A stretch of 21,285 nt of DNA from Thiotrichaceae bacterium. GTDB taxonomy: Bacteria; Pseudomonadota; Gammaproteobacteria; Thiotrichales; Thiotrichaceae. The DNA is taken from contig WGBH01000176.1 of assembly GCA_015494435.1 (NCBI GenBank), forward strand, positions 1-21,285, written 5' to 3'. Made by a program: the position numbers and the translations under genes. Under the pieces are notes generated by a model, which worked only from the letters and a program-made list of their open reading frames with translations, ran no database searches and was not told where the DNA came from. Below are positions 1 through 7,142 of this stretch, one piece after another (the first letter of the stretch is position 1; every line of letters begins with the position of its first letter).

Positions 1-51
1 AACAATATTAGTATATTATAAAACAATTAAAAACTTTAATTTATTTTATAG

Positions 52-79
52 ATAAAATATACTAATTAGTATATTTTAT
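52..79. promoter_or_regulatory. 28-bp perfect AT-rich palindrome, candidate operator
   Basis: Positions 52-79 form a perfect inverted repeat centred on CTAATTAG. It contains the nonamer TATACTAAT at 58-66 and its reverse complement at 65-73. A further reverse-oriented copy lies at 7-15. It sits about 135 bases before the preferred start of the first gene. The same nonamer occurs twice more just after pilR. A perfect palindrome of this length fits a dimeric regulator site, but AT-rich DNA makes chance palindromes more likely, and TATACT also resembles a -10 box. The function is inferred. Confidence 0.35.
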
Positions 80-214
80 ATACAATACAAAGCAACAGCA
101 AAGGAAAATGAATTGAAAATTATGAGGATGATTCTGTTGTGTTATCAATGCATTTTGCAACGGAAATTCATAGGGTTACCACCTCATAAAACAATAAAAT
201 TAAGGGGTTTAATC

Positions 215-628
215 ATGAATATATATAAAGTCTATGCAAACTCACAGGGGAACAGTGAGGCGGTTAAAATAGGTTGGTCATGGACTGCTTTTTTCTTCAC
301 TTGGATATGGGCACTGGGAAAAAAAATCTGGGGATTAACAATGTTGACGACAGGTATTCTTATAATGACCTTGATAGTCGCTTTCATTACAGTAGCCATT
401 GTCCCTGAATTTGCAAGTAAATTATCTTTTGAATTTTTATTAATTTATACAGGATACTTTGTTCTAGGATTCAGTGTTTTAATGGGATTAAACGGTAATC
501 AATGGTATGAAAATAAGCTCCTAACACGAGGTTATCGATTTCGCGCTTTTATAATGGCTGATAACTCAAAAGAAGCGGTCACATCCTATACCCAAAAAAA
601 TGATGATCAATATTTAATGGCGGCTTAG
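215..628 (+). CDS. DUF2628 domain membrane protein
   Basis: This is a 137-residue integral inner-membrane protein of unknown function. The family hallmark is visible near the N terminus: an aromatic run GWSWTAFFFTWIWALGKKIW (residues 20-39), followed by hydrophobic segments at about 43-63 and 72-91. The C-terminal NQWYENKLLTRGY (about 94-106) is also typical of DUF2628. I chose the ATG at 215 because AAGGGG lies 7 bases upstream and the protein then begins with the family's usual short leader. The reading frame is open back to a TTG at 113, which has its own AAGGA, but the added 34 residues match nothing I know. An 8-bp inverted repeat (120-127 with 182-189) lies in this leader. The gene stands alone, and the next gene converges on it. 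Confidence 0.75.
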   Translation: MNIYKVYANSQGNSEAVKIGWSWTAFFFTWIWALGKKIWGLTMLTTGILIMTLIVAFITVAIVPEFASKLSFEFLLIYTGYFVLGFSVLMGLNGNQWYENKLLTRGYRFRAFIMADNSKEAVTSYTQKNDDQYLMAA

Positions 629-678
629 GATAAAGAAATATACATTAAAGATTGAAGTGTTTTGCTATTAAAAACATT

Positions 679-703
679 GCGACAGGATGGCAAATCCCGT
701 CGC
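679..703 (-). terminator. Probable Rho-independent terminator after the tagF-like gene
   Basis: Read on the minus strand, GCGACGGGAT pairs with ATCCTGTCGC (one G-T wobble) around a 5-base loop, and the sequence AATGTTTTTAATAG follows. It lies between two convergent genes. The U-rich tail is on the minus-strand side, so it best serves the gene ending at 756. Outer arms at 657-663 and 707-713 extend the symmetry. The stem resembles the hairpins at 9548 and 13351. Confidence 0.6.
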
Positions 704-755
704 GTTAAAACACAGTCGAAATGGTAAAGTCTCTAAATTGTCTTTACTTAAACGA

Positions 756-1856
756 TTATTTAGCTACTAACTTATCTGCTAATTTAATCAGTTTCTGAAT
801 TTCGCTAATGAACGCCTTGGTACTTTCTCCACGCGCATAATCACCTAAAAAATATTTTCTTATCGCTTTGCGTGGAATGGCTTGAGGGTCTTTGGATAAT
901 CCCTGTTTAATCAAGCTTAAAATATCATCTTTATTATTATCATTAATTATTGTGCAGGCTTTAACTATTTCTGGTTTAGCGGCGGCTTGCCCTTCTTGGC
1001 GATAGAAAAAATCAGTAATCATCATCGGTTTATCAAAAGAAAGGAAATCAATCGTCACGGCTGAATTGTCAAAAATAGCAAGATCGGTTAGTTCAAATAC
1101 GCTATTAATACTTTCAGAAGTCATCACCGTGCCTGAATGAGATTTACTAACTATACGTTTGATTTGTTTATCTATTTGCCGAGTAAGCGGATCTCTAGAA
1201 CCTGTATTAGGATGGGGACGGTAAATAAGGTGATACTCCTTATGAGCCAGTATTTTTTTTACAAAATCGAGACCATAACTAGGTAATGAAGTGTAGTTCA
1301 TTGAGTAATGTGTGCCTTCCCATGTTGGTGCATATAAAATAATTTTTTTATCATGAGTAGGTGGTTCAATGGATTCAATAAAATCTATCTGAGGTCGTCC
1401 TACTTTTATGAATTTATTCATATCAATATTGATTAAATTATCAGAGTATTTTTTGTAGGCAGCATCTGAAACAATAAAGACAAAATCATAGGCTTTAGCA
1501 CGATTACTAAAAGTGGATGTTTTTTCACTTTCCCCGTGGTTGATATGCACATGCAATGCAGTGTTATTACTTAGCGATTGGAAGTTTGAACAGGAATTAT
1601 TGACGTAAAGAATGCATCTAAAATGATTGCTTTCATATAATTTTAATAATGCACTCATTGTTTTAGTATAAACGAGTTGAAATTGTGTGTTTCTCTCTAT
1701 CCACTCATAAATATGCGTATCACGAGTTACAATTAAAATTTTCTCTACTTTATCAAGTTGTTCCAATGGTTTTATCCATTGCTCTATTTGATAAATATTT
1801 CCCATATTTCCTGCAAAATAAACAACGACATTAACATCTGCATATCGGCTATCCAT
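756..1856 (-). CDS. CDP-glycerol glycerophosphotransferase, TagF/TagB-like
   Basis: This 366-residue protein belongs to the CDP-glycerol:poly(glycerophosphate) glycerophosphotransferase family, which transfers glycerol phosphate from CDP-glycerol to a growing chain at the cytoplasmic face of the membrane. Visible family motifs are HINHGES (104-110, containing the conserved His), KVGRPQID (151-158), LYAPTWEGT (174-182), the basic RPHP (213-216), and the C-terminal donor-site block TDLAIFDNSAVTIDF (257-271). There is no membrane segment, as is usual for these peripheral enzymes. The ATG is preceded by AAAGGAG. It lies 38 bases downstream of tagD, so the pair is almost certainly one operon making and using CDP-glycerol. 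Such pairs occur in Gram-positive teichoic acid loci and in some Gram-negative capsule loci. Whether it primes (TagB) or polymerises (TagF) cannot be told from sequence. Confidence 0.85.
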   Translation of the reverse strand: MDSRYADVNVVVYFAGNMGNIYQIEQWIKPLEQLDKVEKILIVTRDTHIYEWIERNTQFQLVYTKTMSALLKLYESNHFRCILYVNNSCSNFQSLSNNTALHVHINHGESEKTSTFSNRAKAYDFVFIVSDAAYKKYSDNLINIDMNKFIKVGRPQIDFIESIEPPTHDKKIILYAPTWEGTHYSMNYTSLPSYGLDFVKKILAHKEYHLIYRPHPNTGSRDPLTRQIDKQIKRIVSKSHSGTVMTSESINSVFELTDLAIFDNSAVTIDFLSFDKPMMITDFFYRQEGQAAAKPEIVKACTIINDNNKDDILSLIKQGLSKDPQAIPRKAIRKYFLGDYARGESTKAFISEIQKLIKLADKLVAK

Positions 1857-1894
1857 GGTTTACTTTTCTCCTTTATTGGGTAGCTATTCTTTCA

Positions 1895-2335
1895 TTAATA
1901 AGTGGTAGCAAGTTGTGTTGATGGTGTTTGAGGTTCTTTATGCTTTTTTAGATAAGCTTTTATTTTAGTGGTAGAAATACCTTTTGTTCGTGGTAAATAC
2001 TGAACTTTACATAATGAGGACAAGGTATCAAATTGACCTTCCCAGTCATGTCCCATCACAAAAATATCAACATTATGTTGAATAATATCTTTTTGTTTTT
2101 GCTCCCAACATGATTCAGGTATGACTTGATCGACAAATTTCAGATGTCTAACAATTTCTGCACGGTCATGATAGGGAATCACCGTTTTTTTATTCTTTTT
2201 TAGATTAAATGAGTCGGTAGAAATACCGACAATGAGTCTATCACCTAACCTTTTAGCTCTTTTTAAGATCTTTAGATGGCCTATATGAAATAAGTCAAAG
2301 GTGCCATAGGTTATAACGACTGTTTGTTTTTGCAC
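1895..2335 (-). CDS. tagD: Glycerol-3-phosphate cytidylyltransferase
   Basis: This 146-residue cytosolic nucleotidyltransferase makes CDP-glycerol from CTP and sn-glycerol-3-phosphate. It shows the cytidylyltransferase signature TYGTFDLFHIGHLKIL (residues 9-24), with the catalytic HIGH at 17-20, and the second signature RTKGISTT (116-123). Between them lie VGISTD (36-41) and MGHDW (94-98). The length fits TagD (about 130 residues) with a short extra tail. The start is a GTG with AGAGG 7 bases upstream. It is the first gene of the tagD/tagF-like pair. An inverted repeat (CTACGCAA at 2377-2384, TTGCGTAG at 2426-2433) lies just upstream and could be a control site. Related enzymes using ethanolamine phosphate or other alcohols exist, but TagF-like company favours glycerol. 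Confidence 0.9.
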   Translation of the reverse strand: MQKQTVVITYGTFDLFHIGHLKILKRAKRLGDRLIVGISTDSFNLKKNKKTVIPYHDRAEIVRHLKFVDQVIPESCWEQKQKDIIQHNVDIFVMGHDWEGQFDTLSSLCKVQYLPRTKGISTTKIKAYLKKHKEPQTPSTQLATTY

Positions 2336-3221
2336 TGAGTTGCCTCTTTAGTAATAAAGAATAAGAATTCAATAATCTACGCAACGTAATGTGCCTTTTT
2401 ATTCTCATTTGAATGCCCTCAATGATTGCGTAGCATGACTGTGCGTCTTTTGAGACTATTCAATCTGAAATAAAAATTTTGCATTAAATTTCGCATTTTA
2501 TTAAACCCTCATTTCTAAGTTTGAAATGAAGCCGAGGATAAGTAATATGCTGTGATGCTTGTATCAATTATTGCTATCCAATAATAAATATAAGATGCCA
2601 TTAACCACACTTGGTCGGAAAAATATTCACATATTGGGGCTGTTTTCGATACACTTTCTATACTATTTAGAACTTTCTCAACTAACGTTATGTTGAGGAA
2701 ATAGATCATAAAGGGGTACTTTAGATAATTTTTGCATTGATTCGTGCAACAATCACGAGCTAATGTTTAGGACATCGCTATTCCAATAAAGCAGGGTTTT
2801 GATGGTTTTTGAATTGCTTATCCTAAAAAAATTCTAAATGACTCAGTTAGCAAATTTTTAACAACAACTTTATCCATAAATTACGCAGAATTTTTGTTTC
2901 TGGTTGGATTATCTCAGGAGGCACATCTCAAAAGTGATAAAGTGCAATAATTGATGTGATTAAAATTAGCGCTAAATGTGAGCTATTTCCATACACAAAA
3001 ATATCATCATTTTAATTATGACACAATAAGTTATATCTATATTTTAGGTTGATTTTTGATGACAATAAAAATTTAGCTTAATAAAGGCAATAACAAAAGT
3101 AATTATTATAATGAATAAATTGAACTTATTGATGTAAAAATAGTCATATAATTATATAGCTATATGCTAATATTTGTTCAAACTCTTTATCGACTTTATC
3201 GCTAAAATTTACAACGATGCT
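2336..3221. other. AT-rich gene-free interval between divergent glycerophosphate genes
   Basis: This stretch of almost 0.9 kb must hold the control regions for tagD (minus) and the phosphodiesterase gene (plus). Visible items are the 8-bp inverted repeat 2377-2384/2426-2433 close to tagD and a small hairpin CATTTC/GAAATG near 2511-2528. There is a 64-codon minus-strand frame at 2515-2709 that lacks a ribosome binding site and resembles nothing familiar. I see no confident promoter, RNA gene or IS remnant. The length is unusual against the tight spacing elsewhere, so a decayed gene or an unrecognised RNA is possible. Confidence 0.5.
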
Positions 3222-3980
3222 ATGAATTATTCTATTACCCCAAAATTAGTCGCTCATCGAGGCGATAACAAAAACTTTCCTGAAAATTCTTATAAAGGAA
3301 TTGAGTCAGTATTAAAAGCTGGTGCTGGATTTGTTGAGTTTGATGTACAAATGACGGCTGATCAGCAGTTTATTGTCCATCATGATGCGGACTTAAAGCG
3401 TACGGCAAAACAGGATATTTCTGTTTTTGATCATACCTATGATGAATTACGAAAATTTAGTATTCATGAATCCACTCGTTTTAATAATAAGCATTACCCA
3501 ACCCCGATTTCTTTGTTATCTGAAGTTTTAGTATTATTGCAACGATACCCAAATGCAAAAGCTTTTATTGAAATCAAAGTACAAAGCTTAAAGCAATGGG
3601 GTAGAGAGTTTGTGATGGAAGCATTATTACGCTTATTAAAACCTTATGCCTCACAATGCATTATTATCTCTTTTAATTCAGTCGCATTACGTTATGTACA
3701 ACAACATAGCGAGATATCAGTGGGCTGGGTAGTAAAATATTACAATCAAAAATCTCAAGATAATGCAATGGATTTCAATCCTGATTTCTTAATCTGTGAT
3801 CATAAAAAAATAACAGAAGAAAAAACATTATGGCCAGGTGATTGGAAGTGGATGTTATACAGTATCAACAATCCTGAAGTCGCTTTTTGGTATGCACATA
3901 CAGGGGTTGAATTTATTGAAACGGATGAAATACACAACCTATTGGCATCTCCTTTTTTAGAGGGAATCAAAGTAGCATAG
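3222..3980 (+). CDS. Glycerophosphodiester phosphodiesterase (GDPD/UgpQ-like)
   Basis: This 252-residue TIM-barrel phosphodiesterase hydrolyses glycerophosphodiesters to glycerol-3-phosphate and an alcohol. Numbered from the ATG at 3222, it has LVAHRG with catalytic His12 and Arg13, PENS at 20-23, metal ligands in EFDVQM (Glu39, Asp41), HHDADLKRT with the second catalytic His54, and FIEIK in the barrel core. No signal peptide is seen, so it is probably cytosolic, like UgpQ. The frame extends 16 codons upstream to a TTG at 3174. Neither start has a good ribosome site, and I prefer the ATG because family members start shortly before the HRG motif. It diverges from tagD, which raises the possibility that it recycles or trims poly(glycerol phosphate). 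General phospholipid salvage is the simpler alternative. Confidence 0.85.
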   Translation: MNYSITPKLVAHRGDNKNFPENSYKGIESVLKAGAGFVEFDVQMTADQQFIVHHDADLKRTAKQDISVFDHTYDELRKFSIHESTRFNNKHYPTPISLLSEVLVLLQRYPNAKAFIEIKVQSLKQWGREFVMEALLRLLKPYASQCIIISFNSVALRYVQQHSEISVGWVVKYYNQKSQDNAMDFNPDFLICDHKKITEEKTLWPGDWKWMLYSINNPEVAFWYAHTGVEFIETDEIHNLLASPFLEGIKVA

Positions 3981-4072
3981 GGTTAGTTAGGGACAAGGGA
4001 ATAATAAATTGAGCAATATAGGTGTAGATTGTTTAAGTTATTATTTTCTCATCCTGAATGACTGCAAAAAAC

Positions 4073-4687
4073 CTAAAACCAGCTATTACGATCTAGTTTT
4101 GCCTTGCATCTTTTATATTGAGAAGAATAGACACTGGCACGTTTCTTTACTTTTTTTGCTGTGCTTACTAGCCATGCCTTATTACGATAGCTTTTTCTTC
4201 TATAAGCACCCCATCCTTCATGATAATTAAGGTATTGATGTTGAGCATTATACTTTGATACCTTATTGATACTGTTAGTTTTATTAATAAACCATCCCAT
4301 AAAATCAATAGAATCAGAAAAACTACTACGACTCGCTAGAAAATTATTGGTTTCTTTTTTATAGTCCTCCCAAGTGAAATCAAGTGCTTGAGAAAACCCA
4401 TAGGCAGAGCTTGCTCGTCCAATCGGTATAATCCATAAAATCGTTCGCATCGGGGGTTGAGCATCTTGGCGAAACGAGCTTTCTTGAAACATCATTGCCA
4501 TTGGCACTGTAATTGGTACATTCCATTTTCTACTCGCATTCTTTGCAGCGGTATACCAATGTGTTTTTTCAGCAAAAATATCACAGATATTGCGTGTATT
4601 TTGGGGAGGCTGATCGCCACTAAAGAGGATCCAAGCAAGCAATACAAACGTGCCTACTAGAGATATTTCAAATAAAGTCCGTTTCAT
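4073..4687 (-). CDS. Membrane-anchored SLT/lysozyme-fold protein
   Basis: This 204-residue protein probably acts in the periplasm on peptidoglycan. An N-terminal hydrophobic segment (about 8-22) acts as a signal or anchor, with no lipobox. The body matches the goose-lysozyme-like lytic transglycosylase fold: MFQESSF (66-72) supplies the presumed catalytic Glu69, and SSAYGFSQALDFTWEDY (93-109) is the conserved Gly-Phe/Tyr-x-x-Gln region after the catalytic helix. NYHEGWGAYRRKSY later in the protein is the substrate-groove Tyr region. It is shorter than housekeeping Slt or Mlt enzymes. The tail is rich in Lys and Arg. The ATG has AGGAA about 11 bases upstream. It converges on the phosphodiesterase gene and follows the glutathione transferase gene. 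Activity is inferred from motif similarity alone. Confidence 0.7.
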   Translation of the reverse strand: MKRTLFEISLVGTFVLLAWILFSGDQPPQNTRNICDIFAEKTHWYTAAKNASRKWNVPITVPMAMMFQESSFRQDAQPPMRTILWIIPIGRASSAYGFSQALDFTWEDYKKETNNFLASRSSFSDSIDFMGWFINKTNSINKVSKYNAQHQYLNYHEGWGAYRRKSYRNKAWLVSTAKKVKKRASVYSSQYKRCKAKLDRNSWF

Positions 4688-4784
4688 CAGAAAATAAGTT
4701 CCTAAGTACCTGTTTAAAACAAATTTAACAAATTTTAAGCAGCTAGTTAACTTATTTTTATCAAATTATAGCAGTACTCCAATA

Positions 4785-5438
4785 TTAGATAAGAGATAAA
4801 AAGCTTTCAGCTCCTTTTATTCTCATTAGTAAAATATCCTCAAACTCATCTACCACAGAATTTATAACCGACTCTCGTCTCATTGTGGTATCAGACCATG
4901 CTTGTAAGTTTGGCTTGTCTTCTAGTAAATCCAGATTAAAATGTTGTTTCAAAAAAGCAAGACGCATAAAAAGAGGCGCAATCGATATATCCATCATTGA
5001 GAACTTATCACCATTAAACCAAGGTGCATTGATTTTTATTTTCTCCAAAGTATGCAGTTGTTTATTCGCTTCTAATATAACTTCAGCACCTGCTTCTTTA
5101 GTTTTGCTCATCATTATTTTAAAGAACGCCATATAAAGCGATGAGGTGAATTCCATCCATGCTCTATTTTGTGCTTTTTGCAAAGGATCGCTAGGGTGTA
5201 ATGAAGGGGGATTCACTTCATCTAAATACTCACTAATAATGGCAGACTCAAACAGCACTTTGCCATCCACTTCCAGTACAGGTACTTTTCCTGTCGGTGA
5301 AAGCGCTAGAAACCATTCAGGAGGTTCATTTAGATCAATATAGGCAATATCGAAATCAATCTTCTTCTCCTTTAATAAAATTACACTACGTTGCACAAAT
5401 GGACAAATTTTGAAACTGATTAGCTTTGGTTTAGCCAT
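4785..5438 (-). CDS. Glutathione S-transferase family protein
   Basis: This 217-residue cytosolic protein has the two-domain GST layout. The N-terminal thioredoxin-like domain carries CPFVQR at 12-17, the Cys-type active site of omega, glutaredoxin-like and SspA-like members. It also has GKVPVLEVDG (about 50-59) with the cis-proline, and FESAIISEYL, whose Glu-Ser binds the glutathione gamma-glutamyl group. The helical C-terminal domain contains FSMMDISIAPLF, the N-capping region that stabilises the fold. The Cys active site suggests thiol transfer or dehydroascorbate-type reduction rather than classical conjugation. AAAGG lies upstream of the ATG, and a weak AT-rich inverted repeat (5449-5457/5472-5480) lies just before it. 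It is tandem with yjdF; shared transcription is possible but not shown. Confidence 0.85.
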   Translation of the reverse strand: MAKPKLISFKICPFVQRSVILLKEKKIDFDIAYIDLNEPPEWFLALSPTGKVPVLEVDGKVLFESAIISEYLDEVNPPSLHPSDPLQKAQNRAWMEFTSSLYMAFFKIMMSKTKEAGAEVILEANKQLHTLEKIKINAPWFNGDKFSMMDISIAPLFMRLAFLKQHFNLDLLEDKPNLQAWSDTTMRRESVINSVVDEFEDILLMRIKGAESFLSLI

Positions 5439-5527
5439 TAAAAATAACCTTTGTTTTTATTCAATCATTTTAAAACAAAGAATTTTAGAGTGTATTGGCT
5501 GATTCATCCAGAAGATAAAGAGATAAA

Positions 5528-6121
5528 TCAATACTTCATAAGTTGTCGGTTATGATATTTAGATAGCAAAAGTTGTGCAATGATTCCTCCGAGCAATGCA
5601 GTTCCCATATCGGATTGTGTATCCCAAATATCTCCTTGAGTACCAAGAAAAGCCTCCGCAGAATCACCTGAGGAAAGTGCCACCCACCATTCAATGAGTT
5701 CATAAAAAGCACTCAATGCCAATATAAAACAAATGACTATAAAAAATAACCAGTAACGACCATTAATAACCTGCTTACGTATTAATAACTCACGCGCAAT
5801 CATTGCAGGAACAAACCCTTGTACAAAATGCCCCACTTTATCGTAATTATTCCTTTCTAAATTAAAGATTTCTTTAATCCAGTCAAAAAGGGGCACTTCT
5901 GCATAAGTGTAATGACCACCAACCATTAAAATAATACAGTGGATTAAAATTAGCGTATAAACAAGGGGGGTTAGAGGAAAGCTATTGCGTGTTAAAAGTA
6001 ATACCATAAAACCAAGCAAAGCAGGAATAACTTCAAGACACCACGTGAAATAGTCATGCGGATAAATGGCTGACCATATCAGGACAGCAAAGAAAATAAT
6101 GAGCCAGCTTATTTTAGCCAT
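5528..6121 (-). CDS. yjdF: YjdF/DUF2238 family inner-membrane protein
   Basis: This 197-residue multi-spanning membrane protein has about six hydrophobic segments (near 4-20, 28-44, 51-68, 97-115, 123-141 and 172-188). DUF2238 features are clear: YDKVGHFVQGFVPAMIAREL (93-112), FYELIEWWVALSSG (139-152) and the acidic GTQGDIWDTQSDM (160-172) before the last helix. The family has no established biochemical role. The conserved His, Glu and Asp residues at the membrane face suggest a hydrolase-like or metal site, but that is speculation. The ATG lacks a strong ribosome site. It lies between the desaturase and glutathione transferase genes on the same strand, with gaps of 153 and 89 bases, so an operon is only possible. 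Confidence 0.8.
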   Translation of the reverse strand: MAKISWLIIFFAVLIWSAIYPHDYFTWCLEVIPALLGFMVLLLTRNSFPLTPLVYTLILIHCIILMVGGHYTYAEVPLFDWIKEIFNLERNNYDKVGHFVQGFVPAMIARELLIRKQVINGRYWLFFIVICFILALSAFYELIEWWVALSSGDSAEAFLGTQGDIWDTQSDMGTALLGGIIAQLLLSKYHNRQLMKY

Positions 6122-6167
6122 TGTTTAAAATCCAAACTTTGTTTTTGGCATAAGGAGGTTCTAAGCA

Positions 6168-6242
6168 ATGAATTTACTAATCTTACTTGGAATCTCCTTA
6201 TCCCTAGATATTTGCACGGTTTTATGTATCCAAGAACAATAA
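6168..6242 (+). CDS. Possible 24-residue hydrophobic small protein
   Basis: A short frame begins with ATG at 6168, 9 bases after a near-perfect Shine-Dalgarno TAAGGAGG (6151-6158), and encodes MNLLILLGISLSLDICTVLC plus four residues. It is hydrophobic with two cysteines, like known small membrane proteins. It runs antisense to its neighbours in the gap between the desaturase and yjdF genes. ATAAGGAG (6150-6157) is the exact reverse complement of CTCCTTAT (6194-6201) inside the frame, so the ribosome site could be masked in the RNA. No homolog is known to me. A chance Shine-Dalgarno match is a real alternative. Confidence 0.25.
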   Translation: MNLLILLGISLSLDICTVLCIQEQ

Positions 6243-6274
6243 AAAAGCTAAAGAATAGTCTAAACATTGCCAGT

Positions 6275-7033
6275 TTAGCGATAACATTTCGCTGGGATTT
6301 TATCTTTAATCATTTCATGTAATTCAGGGACTTTCGACCAATGCACGCCCTGCTTATAATGATGTGCTGTATGATAACCAAGATTTCCTGTCACTAGATT
6401 ATACCAAGGATTGATATTATTGCGTGATGCAGAAAATTGGTCTTGTGTATCAAGTCTAGAGTGATGTTCGTAGGTAGCAAATGAAGTATAAAGAAGGCTC
6501 GCTATCATCGGTAAAATAAAGACAAACAAGGCATTGAGTGGGTGATAAAGCGTTATAGAAAATAGAAACAGTAGCGTAATACTACTGAAAAGCAGAAATT
6601 GTCTTTGTTGCTTGGGGTAATTTTTTCCAACACAATAGCCTCTAGGATAAGCGCTTAATGCTACCGTGAGCGTATATTCAAGTACACCCATAGTACTTCC
6701 ATTAGTGCGTTTCCAACGACTTTCATCTTTTTCTTGATCAAGGAAATTACGATGGTGTCCGTAATTATGATGCAAAACCCAAAGATTAGTAGTTACGCCT
6801 GTATGTAAGGCATAGAAAAATTCCAGTATGCGATTGAGGAAGTTATTTTTAAATACATGCCGATGTTGATGATGATGATTCCATGCAGAAACACAGGCTC
6901 GTGGGACAATCATCAAAATAAAGTAGGCGAGTAGAAACCAAAGACTCTTTACGCTAAAAAATACAATAAAATCAATCAAACTTAAACTGAGGATAATGCT
7001 AACAGGTAGCTTATCGGCTGAAAAATTAAACAT
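6275..7033 (-). CDS. Membrane fatty acid desaturase family protein
   Basis: This 252-residue integral membrane di-iron protein is likely to introduce a double bond or hydroxyl into an acyl or related lipid chain using oxygen. Numbered from the ATG at 7033, the histidine boxes are NHHHQHRH (52-59), HHNYGHH (88-94), and HTAHH (221-225), with an extra EHH at 189-191. Hydrophobic spans lie near 11-28, 30-46 and 147-185. Motif spacing fits the FA_desaturase superfamily, but length and box details do not show whether the substrate is an acyl-lipid, a carotenoid or an alkane. The frame extends to a GTG at 7084. I prefer the ATG because ATAGG precedes it and the GTG has no ribosome site. It follows pyrC' on the same strand. 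Confidence 0.8.
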   Translation of the reverse strand: MFNFSADKLPVSIILSLSLIDFIVFFSVKSLWFLLAYFILMIVPRACVSAWNHHHQHRHVFKNNFLNRILEFFYALHTGVTTNLWVLHHNYGHHRNFLDQEKDESRWKRTNGSTMGVLEYTLTVALSAYPRGYCVGKNYPKQQRQFLLFSSITLLFLFSITLYHPLNALFVFILPMIASLLYTSFATYEHHSRLDTQDQFSASRNNINPWYNLVTGNLGYHTAHHYKQGVHWSKVPELHEMIKDKIPAKCYR

Positions 7034-7142
7034 GGAGTGATTACCTATGGCTGTTGTATAAATTATTTCCAAATAGTACCGCACCTTAAAAATAAAACAG
7101 TTGATTTAAGCCTTTCTATCTCTTAATAGTCATAAATTTAAT

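Noticed and set aside
113..214. N-terminal extension of the DUF2628 protein from a TTG
   Set aside because: The added residues match no part of the family, and the ATG at 215 has a better-placed ribosome site.
2515..2709. 64-codon minus-strand frame in the tagD upstream gap
   Set aside because: No ribosome binding site, no recognisable family, and composition like random AT-rich DNA.
4009..4230. 73-codon plus-strand frame
   Set aside because: Mostly overlaps the SLT-like gene on the opposite strand, uses a TTG start without a ribosome site, and looks like an antisense shadow.
5449..5480. CTTTGTTTT/AAAACAAAG inverted repeat between yjdF and the glutathione transferase gene
   Set aside because: AT-only stem with a long loop. 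Too weak to call a terminator or operator.
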